Shown: positions 1-4,737 of the stretch, piece by piece
Numbering within the stretch: the first letter of the stretch is position 1
Layout of the letters: every line of letters starts with the position of its first letter
Origin: UKL13-2 sp038236905
GTDB taxonomy: Bacteria > Pseudomonadota > Gammaproteobacteria > Burkholderiales > Usitatibacteraceae
Reading direction: 5' to 3'
Assembly (NCBI GenBank): GCA_038236905.1
Contig: JBBRZG010000124.1
Coordinates: forward strand, 1-10,765
Length of the DNA: 10,765 nucleotides
Position numbers and translations under genes: made by a program
Notes under the pieces: model-generated
What the model saw: the letters and a program-made list of their open reading frames with translations, nothing else
Databases searched by the model: none
What the model was told of the DNA's origin: nothing

Positions 1-600
1 CAGCCTGAACACAAGCTGCGCGCCTTGCAGGCGGGTGCCAGGGATTTTGTCAGTAAGCCGTTTGATCTGGTGGAAGTTAAAACGCGCATCCGCAACATGC
101 TGGAGGTGTGTCTGCTTTACAAAAAGCTCTCTAATTATTCCGCGCTACTGGAATTGGAAGTTCAAGCGCGCACTGCCGATCTTCTTGAAAGCGAGGCCCG
201 TTATCGCGCTTTGGTGGAACTGGCCGCAGACTGGTATTGGGAGCAAGACGAGCAGGGCCATTTCACCAAAGTATCCGGACCTGTGCTGGAGATTCTTGGT
301 TTTCCCATGAGCCCACTCGGGCCGCTGGCGCGAATCGGGCCCGCCGGAAGAGTCGGCTCAGTGGCACCCGTCGCGAACCATTCACCCGCGACGCAAGGTC
401 TGGGCTGGAACGAAGCCGAACGGCTGGCGTTGCAGGTGAGCGTAGCCGCGCGCGAGCCGTTTCTCGATTTTGTGTTCAACCGCGTCAATGCCGATGGCAG
501 CGCCCAAAAATTTCACGTCAGTGGTGAGCCTATCTTCAATCAATCGTGCCGCTTTATAGGCTATCGCGGGATTGGTGTCGAAGTCCATATAGGCGTATAG
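1..600 (+). CDS. Response regulator, receiver C-terminus plus PAS domain (5' end outside window)
   Basis: The reading frame is open from base 1, so the start codon lies upstream of the window. The first ~45 visible residues are the end of a CheY-like receiver: 'AGARDFVSKPFD' contains the conserved lysine followed by Pro-Phe, then the last helix. The phosphoacceptor aspartate is not in the window. A charged, probably coiled-coil linker follows ('ALLELEVQARTADLLESEARYRAL'), then a PAS domain that begins near 'ELAADWYWEQDEQGHFTKVSGPVLEILGFP' and closes with 'CRFIGYRGIGVEV', a typical PAS C-terminal strand. The protein stops five residues later, so no GGDEF, EAL, kinase or HTH output domain follows. 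The middle of the PAS (about residues 103-130) is Pro/Gly/Ala-rich and poorly matched, but the frame stays open. It is probably a cytoplasmic phosphorelay or PAS-signalling adaptor. The receiver-PAS call is strong; role and partner are unknown. Confidence 0.85.
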   Translation, partial: QPEHKLRALQAGARDFVSKPFDLVEVKTRIRNMLEVCLLYKKLSNYSALLELEVQARTADLLESEARYRALVELAADWYWEQDEQGHFTKVSGPVLEILGFPMSPLGPLARIGPAGRVGSVAPVANHSPATQGLGWNEAERLALQVSVAAREPFLDFVFNRVNADGSAQKFHVSGEPIFNQSCRFIGYRGIGVEVHIGV

Positions 601-615
601 CGCGGGAGCCTGAAG

Positions 616-954
616 ATGAAACCCAAAGCCGACACGTTGAGTTTGCCGGGGTCGCATAAAAAAGTGCCGCCTGCCCAGCTCAAAAAGAAAGGGGTGGCGA
701 ATCGTCAAGCTACGCAAAGCGCTGATTCCGGCACTGAAGCCGAGTCTGCATTAAATCTAAGCGGGAACCACAGCGAGCCGCTTAAGGACGAAGGCACCCG
801 ACAAGCGGCGGCGGTTGAGCAGGCAAAACTTCAAAACAATCCTGATGCTCTGCCAGTGGCGGATTTTCCGACCAAGCGACCCGCCGCATCGGCGACGAGT
901 AATCCGGTTGATGCAGATTTGAAGTTGCCGGTAAGGCAGAAGAGACGCGTTTGA
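616..954 (+). CDS. Small hydrophilic, probably disordered hypothetical protein
   Basis: This 112-residue frame starts 15 bases after the stop of the receiver-PAS gene. GGGAG lies about nine bases before the ATG, so it could be translated from the same transcript. I do not recognise the family. The product is rich in Lys, Ala, Ser, Asn, Pro and Glu, has no hydrophobic segment, no signal peptide and only one or two aromatic residues, and looks intrinsically disordered. Basic patches lie at the N-terminus ('SHKKVPPAQLKKKG') and at the very end ('RQKRRV'). The favourable spacing and Shine-Dalgarno argue for a real gene; the biased composition and missing domain argue for caution. Confidence 0.5.
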   Translation: MKPKADTLSLPGSHKKVPPAQLKKKGVANRQATQSADSGTEAESALNLSGNHSEPLKDEGTRQAAAVEQAKLQNNPDALPVADFPTKRPAASATSNPVDADLKLPVRQKRRV

Positions 955-1094
955 AGCATCAGGATTAGCCTTTGTGACGGGGCATATTCTTAGAATGAAG
1001 GTCTCATGCTGAAATGCACAGACGTTGGCTATAAATAAACCGTTATGTGCGCCAGCGAACAGAGACTTTATGCTCGTTGGTTCAGAATTTTACT

Positions 1095-1203
1095 AAGCGC
1101 TCTTACTTCCCCCAAGGGCGCTTGAATACCAGGTCCCGAGCTCCCTTCTCGTGGCACCTGTTTTACGCGGCTCGGCCCCCTCAAAAGGAGCCGAGCTTTT
1201 TTT
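1095..1203 (+). ncRNA. Candidate structured small RNA ending in an intrinsic terminator
   Basis: Three stem-loops follow one another in a stretch without a protein gene. Stem 1: 1095-1104 pairs with 1114-1123 (ten pairs, one a G-U wobble), loop ACTTCCCCC. Stem 2: 1130-1140 pairs with 1148-1160 (eleven pairs with two single-base bulges), loop CTCCCTT. Stem 3 is the terminator at 1170-1196 with a T run. The C-rich loops could pair with purine-rich ribosome binding sites, as known for several bacterial sRNAs with UCCC-type loops. The 5' end is uncertain: a TATAAA at 1030-1035 could be a -10 box (start near 1042), but its -35 is poor. It may instead be the long 3' UTR of the upstream gene. Structure was paired by eye, not computed. 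Confidence 0.45.
1170..1203 (+). terminator. Rho-independent terminator
   Basis: GCTCGGC (1170-1176) pairs perfectly with GCCGAGC (1190-1196). Two further C-G pairs are possible beyond one mismatch, and seven T follow at 1197-1203. It ends transcription on the plus strand, either of the candidate sRNA or of the 616-954 gene 215 bases upstream, just before the minus-strand regulator that converges on it. Confidence 0.85.
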
Positions 1204-1268
1204 ATCTTAATGGTCCTGCGTAGCCCTCAGCAGTCAGGTGGCGCTGAAGATCTCCCATCCCACTCGGC

Positions 1269-1976
1269 TCACAATTTTCTACGAGCAACTTTCACAGGTG
1301 CGTAACTGCTTCCCGCAACCGCCTCCAAACCGCGCCCATCCAGAATCGCAATATGACCGCGACTGTAATCGATCAAACGGCGCAACTTTAGCGCGTGTGC
1401 GGCAGTGGTAATGCCCACGCGCCTGACGCCGAGCATTTGGCCGAGAGATTCCTGGGTGAAGCTGAAGTAGTTTGAGCCCATCCGGTCGCGCGTAATCAGC
1501 AGTCGATGGGCTAGTCGTGCTTCGATGGGTAGGAATCGGTTACAGGCAGCGGTGTGGGCGATTTGCGCCATGAGCAGATGGGTATAAAAAAGTACTTCGC
1601 GCCGCAAAGAAAGATCATCCCGTACTTCGCGCCGAAACTGCGCGACGCGCATGCGCATCGCCACCCCGGCGAACAGCACGGTGGCGCGTTTGCTGGTAAA
1701 CCCAGCGCCCAGCGCCACCGCCACCCCGATCATCCCTTCGCGCCCGACTAATGCTACTTCGAGGGCGCGGGTCTGGTCGACAACTGTAAGCAAAGACAAC
1801 ACGGCGTCACAGGGGAAATACACGTACTTTATGGCGGTACCCGGTTCGGATATTACTTCGCCAAGCGCCAGCGTCACCGGCTCGAGATGGGGTAGCAGGC
1901 GTTGATACTCGGTGCGAGGCAGTGCCGCAAGGAGTTGATTGTTCGCGAGTATCTTGCCATCGGCTTTCATGAACAT
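1269..1976 (-). CDS. Crp/Fnr-family transcriptional regulator, paralogue 1
   Basis: From the ATG at 1976 the protein has 235 residues. The N-terminal cyclic-nucleotide-binding-like jelly roll covers about residues 15-115 ('GEVISEPGTAIKYVYFPCDAVLSLLTVV'); the dimerisation helix includes 'MAQIAHTAACNRFLPIEARL', and the winged helix-turn-helix is at about 172-212, recognition helix 'GVRRVGITTAAHALK'. The phosphate-binding Arg-Ser pair of cAMP receptors is absent, as are the Fnr iron-sulfur cysteines, so the ligand is unknown. I chose 1976 because AGGA lies six bases upstream and the paralogues start equally close to 'LLAALP'. The frame is open upstream to an ATG at 2045 (MNLGFSVC...) and to 2132. 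Unlike paralogues 2 and 3 it has 'GSSY' instead of a Cys-x-Cys-Tyr tail, and His-Arg where they have Arg-Trp at 157-158. An operator-like palindrome at 2187-2202 suggests auto- or cross-regulation. Confidence 0.88.
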   Translation of the reverse strand: MFMKADGKILANNQLLAALPRTEYQRLLPHLEPVTLALGEVISEPGTAIKYVYFPCDAVLSLLTVVDQTRALEVALVGREGMIGVAVALGAGFTSKRATVLFAGVAMRMRVAQFRREVRDDLSLRREVLFYTHLLMAQIAHTAACNRFLPIEARLAHRLLITRDRMGSNYFSFTQESLGQMLGVRRVGITTAAHALKLRRLIDYSRGHIAILDGRGLEAVAGSSYAPVKVARRKL

Positions 1977-2020
1977 CAGCAATCCTGGTGTGTGGTCCGC
2001 CTGTAGGAGCATCGGCAGGC

Positions 2021-2053
2021 GGCATACGGAGAAGCCAAGATTCATATCCGATG
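2021..2053 (-). repeat. Leader element, copy 1 (shared with 3063-3095)
   Basis: These 33 bases match 3063-3095 at 31 positions, with an identical 20-base core at 2026-2045. Each copy ends exactly 45 bases before the preferred start codon of its regulator gene. In the transcript CATCGG (complement of 2048-2053) can pair with CCGATG (complement of 2010-2015), placing the conserved core in a loop. The frame through it is open in both copies (MNLGFSVC), so it is either an RNA or DNA leader signal or an N-terminal extension of the protein. Confidence 0.6.
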
Positions 2054-2186
2054 TCAAAAAGTATGTTTGTTGATTCACAACTCGGGCGGATTTAGAAAAA
2101 AATCCACCCCAGATAGCTGTAACAAAATTCAATACTGATAAGACACAGAGCGCACACTACGCCATTAAAGCCAGCTAGGGTTTATG

Positions 2187-2202
2187 TGTGCGAAAGCGTA
2201 CA
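2187..2202. promoter_or_regulatory. Candidate Crp-like operator, copy 1
   Basis: TGTGCG-AAAG-CGTACA: a 6-4-6 inverted repeat with one mismatch. It is the weakest of three related sites (others at 3209 and 3584), and all share the flanks TATG before and CAGA after the core. It lies upstream of paralogue 1 and beyond the stop of paralogue 2, so paralogue 1 is the probable target. Confidence 0.6.
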
Positions 2203-2234
2203 GAGCTTTTTTATGGGGACAGCCCGACTTCGGC

Positions 2235-2266
2235 GCGGTTGGGACGCGATTGGGACCCAATTGGGG
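2235..2266. repeat. Short 11-bp tandem repeat, three units
   Basis: Units are GCGGTTGGGAC (2235), GCGATTGGGAC (2246) and CCAATTGGGG (2257, one base short). They lie between the two minus-strand regulator genes, downstream of paralogue 2 and about 30 bases from the operator of paralogue 1. The last junction also forms the palindrome CCCAATTGGG. No function is evident. Confidence 0.5.
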
Positions 2267-2319
2267 CGCGACGGTGCAGGTGTAAAGACCTTGAGTTCGC
2301 GGGCCACTAATCGCCGATT

Positions 2320-3018
2320 TCACCCCTTGTGATGTATGCCGTTGGTCAACTGGTAACACGAGCACGCTGCCTTCTCGAGGCCACGTCCGTCGACAATATC
2401 GATGTCGCCGCGGCTATATTCGATCAGGTCACGCTTTTTAAGCGCATGCGCGGCCTTGGTCACACCGACCCGACGTACGCCGAGCATATCGCTGAGAAAT
2501 TCCTGGGTGAGATGAAATTGGTTGGCCCCGACGCGATCGCGGGTCATCAGCAGCCATCGCGCCAAGCGTGCCTCGATGTTGTGGAAGCGATTGCATGCAG
2601 CGGTTTGCGCGATTTGCGCCATCAGCGCGTGGGTATAAAGGCTGACCGCTTTTTGTAGATGTGCGGATTGCTTCAATTCGCTGCGAAAGCGGCTTGCTTT
2701 CATGCGTTGTGCGGTACCGCTGCCCTGCACCATGGCGCGAACCGGCGAGGTGTTGATACCGAGGGCAAACCCAACGCCGACCAGCCCCTCATTGCCGACC
2801 ATACCAACTTCGAGCGCGTGATGACTGTCGACCAAGGTTAGCAGCGACACCAGCGAATCGCTGGGAAAATAAACATACTCGATGACGTCGCCCACCTCTA
2901 AAAGGATATCTCCATAGGTCAGCGTGATTGTTTCAAGCTGCGGCAACAGGCGGTCATATTCGCTGCGGGGCAGCGCGGCCAAAAGTTTATTCGCAACGGG
3001 TAAGCGGCTTGATTTCAC
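2320..3018 (-). CDS. Crp/Fnr-family transcriptional regulator, paralogue 2
   Basis: Starting at the GTG at 3018 the protein has 232 residues. AGGAG at 3025-3029 is six bases from this GTG but directly abuts the ATG at 3024, so GTG is the better start; the ATG at 3087 (MNLGFSVC...) is a third option without a good ribosome binding site. The beta-barrel holds 'GDILLEVGDVIEYVYFPSDSLVSLLTLV' (about 36-63), the dimer helix 'LYTHALMAQIAQTAACNRFHNIEARLARWLL', and the HTH is at about 169-205 with recognition helix 'GVRRVGVTKAAHALK', nearly identical to paralogue 1. The C-terminal 'KAACSCY' has a Cys-x-Cys. No cAMP-binding Arg-Ser or Fnr cluster is visible. It is a cytoplasmic DNA-binding dimer by family; ligand and targets are unknown. 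A perfect palindrome lies upstream at 3209-3224. Confidence 0.9.
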   Translation of the reverse strand: MKSSRLPVANKLLAALPRSEYDRLLPQLETITLTYGDILLEVGDVIEYVYFPSDSLVSLLTLVDSHHALEVGMVGNEGLVGVGFALGINTSPVRAMVQGSGTAQRMKASRFRSELKQSAHLQKAVSLYTHALMAQIAQTAACNRFHNIEARLARWLLMTRDRVGANQFHLTQEFLSDMLGVRRVGVTKAAHALKKRDLIEYSRGDIDIVDGRGLEKAACSCYQLTNGIHHKG

Positions 3019-3062
3019 GGTCATCTCCTGTTTGGTTGTCCCCGCCGCATTTTTATCGGCGA

Positions 3063-3095
3063 GGCAGACGGAGAAGCCAAGATTCATTTCCGATG
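3063..3095 (-). repeat. Leader element, copy 2 (shared with 2021-2053)
   Basis: Second copy of the 33-base block (two mismatches), 45 bases before the GTG start of paralogue 2. ATCGG on the transcript (complement of 3090-3094) can pair with CCGAT (complement of 3055-3059). Identity includes third codon positions, unlike the flanking paralogous coding sequence, which suggests selection on nucleotides. Confidence 0.6.
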
Positions 3096-3208
3096 CCGGC
3101 GAAGCAGTGGTGTGCTCAATTCACTCGTGGAATTCACACGAAAAAACACCCGCTCAAGTAATCCACCCGGACATGCTTTGCACGGTATCGAAAAAATGAT
3201 GGCGTGTA

Positions 3209-3224
3209 TGTACGGCAGCGTACA
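3209..3224. promoter_or_regulatory. Candidate Crp-like operator, copy 2 (perfect palindrome)
   Basis: TGTACG-GCAG-CGTACA, a perfect 6-4-6 inverted repeat in the divergent space between paralogue 2 (minus) and the small membrane protein (plus, ATG at 3291). It could serve either or both. Confidence 0.72.
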
Positions 3225-3290
3225 GATGCGAAACGGCATAGGCGGCACGATTGCAATGTCATCAAATTTTCGACATAACAGCGACTAAAA

Positions 3291-3545
3291 ATGAAATACG
3301 CATCGTTAATATTGCTCGTTCTTGGCCTGCTGCTGACCGTTCACGGTATCAGCGTGATCGAAGACGTCGGCCTCGATATAGCGCGGTTATTCTTAAGCGT
3401 TGAAACGACCACGCGGATTTTGCCGCTCGCGATTGGCATCGTGTTGATGGTCACCAGCGTCGCGGGCTTCTTACCCGCAAGTCCAGAATCAGCGCTACTT
3501 ACAGCGAGTGAGGCGTCTCCTAGCCTGCCGTCGAGCAAGGGCTAG
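3291..3545 (+). CDS. Small two-helix membrane protein (DUF3185-like, tentative)
   Basis: The 84-residue product has two hydrophobic segments, about residues 4-23 ('ASLILLVLGLLLTVHGISVI') and 43-61 ('ILPLAIGIVLMVTSVAGFL'). A short linker ('EDVGLDIARLFLSVETTT') joins them, and a Ser/Pro-rich hydrophilic tail follows. The two-helix plan with an acidic 'DxxRxF'-like linker resembles DUF3185 small inner-membrane proteins; this is from memory of the pattern and is tentative. The Shine-Dalgarno is weak. It sits between two regulators and has the perfect palindrome 67 bases upstream, so it is a plausible target of the Crp-like proteins. No enzymatic motif is visible. Confidence 0.65.
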   Translation: MKYASLILLVLGLLLTVHGISVIEDVGLDIARLFLSVETTTRILPLAIGIVLMVTSVAGFLPASPESALLTASEASPSLPSSKG

Positions 3546-3583
3546 GACTAAACGCCAGCGTTTTGTGCTCGTTTGCTTCGCTA

Positions 3584-3599
3584 TGTACGGTAGCGTACA
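3584..3599. promoter_or_regulatory. Candidate Crp-like operator, copy 3 (perfect palindrome)
   Basis: TGTACG-GTAG-CGTACA, 95 bases upstream of paralogue 3. A TAGCAT at 3620-3625 could be a -10 box; the palindrome centre would then lie about 40 bases before the transcription start, close to the -41.5 position of class II Crp activation. This promoter geometry is inference. Confidence 0.72.
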
Positions 3600-3622
3600 G
3601 AAAGAAATCGTGGAAATGGTAG

Positions 3623-3677
3623 CATCGGATTGGTTATGGCGTTCGAAAGCCATGATCCGTGCAAACGCACGCCGATG
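3623..3677 (+). promoter_or_regulatory. Leader hairpin of Crp-like paralogue 3
   Basis: CATCGG (3623-3628) and CCGATG (3672-3677) frame the leader, the same arms as in the leaders of paralogues 1 and 2. Inside lies a second inverted repeat: CGGAT...ATCCG enclosing ATGGC-GTTCGAAA-GCCAT. The structure ends 16 bases before the start codon, so it could influence translation. Confidence 0.45.
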
Positions 3678-3693
3678 ATAACTAGAGGCCCCT

Positions 3694-4668
3694 ATGCCCT
3701 CGCTTCACAATCCACTGCAAAATCACCTGCTGGCTGCGCTGCCGGCAGATGCCTTCAACCGCCTGCTGCCTCATTTGGAACTGGTGCCGATGCGGCTGGG
3801 AGAGGCGCTATATGAATCAGGCGGCAAACTGAGCCATGTCTATTTCCCGACAACGGCGGTTGTCTCGCTGCTGTATGTGCTTGAAAATGGGTCGTCGGCG
3901 GAGATCGCGATTGTGGGTAACGAAGGGGTCCTTGGTGTCGCTGTTTTCATGGGGGGGAACACCACTCCAAGTCGTGCCATTACCCAGATCGCTGGTTACG
4001 GCTATCGACTAAAGTCACAGCTGCTAAAAACCGAATTTGATCTCGCCGGGCCCATGCTTCATTTATTGTTGCGCTACACCCAGTCGCTGATCACGCAGAT
4101 GTCGCAAACTGCGGTTTGTAACCGCCACCACTCCGTTGAGCAGCAGCTTTGTCGATGGCTGCTATTAAGCCTCGATCGACTGTCATCTGACGCCGTCAGC
4201 ATGACCCAAGAACTGATTGCCAACATGCTGGGCGTGCGGCGTGAGGGTGTTACCGAGGCGGCTGGCGGCTTGCAACGGGCGGGGATCATCAGCTATAGCC
4301 GTGGGCATATCAAGGTTCTCGACCGGCCGGCTTTGGAGCGTGCCGCATGCGAGTGTTATGGCGTGGTTAAGCGGGAAACTGATCGGCTGATGCCCGAACA
4401 TCCTGCTCAACATCCGGCTGCACATAACGTCCAACACCGGGCTCAACACTCGGCTGAACATAAGGCTCAACACTCGGCTGAACATAAGGCTGAACGTAAA
4501 GCTGAACATAAAGCTGAACACATAGCTGAACACATAGCTGAACATAAAGCTGAACATAAAGCTGAACACGCAACAAAACATCCCGTTAAAGAGCCGACCG
4601 GACTCTCCGCCCCGGACTTGGGCGATGAGGACATCTCGCCAAGCGCCGAGGTTGTTCCGCTTCACTAG
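3694..4668 (+). CDS. Crp/Fnr-family regulator with a C-terminal histidine-stripe repeat tail, paralogue 3
   Basis: The product has 324 residues. GAGG five bases before the ATG supports the start. Residues 1-225 are a complete regulator like its neighbours: barrel motif 'GEALYESGGKLSHVYFPTTAVVSLLYVL', dimer helix with 'QTAVCNRHHSVEQQLCRWLLL', HTH at about 169-208 with recognition helix 'GVRREGVTEAAGGLQ', and a 'CECY' end. About 100 extra residues follow. From 236 to 296 every fourth residue is His (15 of 16 positions; 268 is Arg), usually as '(A)EHK' units, then an acidic Pro/Ser end. Such spacing would place the histidines on one face of a helix, so metal binding or pH sensing is a reasonable guess, not shown. 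The tail is encoded by a 12-base tandem repeat that can change length without shifting frame. The regulator core call is secure; ligand, targets and tail function are unknown. Confidence 0.9.
   Translation: MPSLHNPLQNHLLAALPADAFNRLLPHLELVPMRLGEALYESGGKLSHVYFPTTAVVSLLYVLENGSSAEIAIVGNEGVLGVAVFMGGNTTPSRAITQIAGYGYRLKSQLLKTEFDLAGPMLHLLLRYTQSLITQMSQTAVCNRHHSVEQQLCRWLLLSLDRLSSDAVSMTQELIANMLGVRREGVTEAAGGLQRAGIISYSRGHIKVLDRPALERAACECYGVVKRETDRLMPEHPAQHPAAHNVQHRAQHSAEHKAQHSAEHKAERKAEHKAEHIAEHIAEHKAEHKAEHATKHPVKEPTGLSAPDLGDEDISPSAEVVPLH
4393..4581 (+). repeat. 12-bp coding tandem repeat (about 16 units)
   Basis: Repeated GCTGAACATAAA-type units, increasingly uniform toward the 3' end (4489-4568), encode the His-every-four tail of paralogue 3. 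Variants give Gln for Glu and Ser, Pro or Ile for Lys; one unit has CGT for CAT (Arg268). The high local identity implies recent expansion by slippage or unequal recombination. Confidence 0.9.
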
Positions 4669-4672
4669 TTGA

Positions 4673-4711
4673 ATCAAGTTGCGAAGATGGCGTCAGGCGC
4701 CTTGGCTTGAT
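4673..4711. terminator. Possible bidirectional hairpin between convergent genes
   Basis: ATCAAG (4673-4678) pairs with CTTGAT (4706-4711), enclosing GGCG-TCAGG-CGCC (4689-4701), with an asymmetric internal loop. It lies between the stop of paralogue 3 and the stop of the dehydrogenase. No clear T run follows, so the terminator call is weak. Confidence 0.3.
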
Positions 4712-4737
4712 GATCGGACCATAGTTGAGCGGGTCGG

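Noticed and set aside
301..420. Possible frameshift in the PAS domain
   Set aside because: The composition is odd, but the frame is open on both sides, matches the PAS family before and after, and the other two frames give no better match.
972..990. TGTGA half-site resembling a classical Crp site
   Set aside because: The second half-site is missing, and one pentamer is expected often by chance.
2329..2658. Plus-strand frame opposite Crp-like paralogue 2
   Set aside because: Antisense of a conserved regulator, with no ribosome binding site.
4393..4581. CRISPR-like array
   Set aside because: Units are 12 bp and contiguous, with no spacers; it is a coding minisatellite. The 14-bp repeat at 6192 is also contiguous without spacers.
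4183..4677. Minus-strand 164-residue frame with Phe-Met-Ser repeats opposite the His-tail
   Set aside because: It is the antisense of the 12-bp repeat of a well-supported gene; the repeat removes stops on all frames. It has no ribosome binding site or domain.
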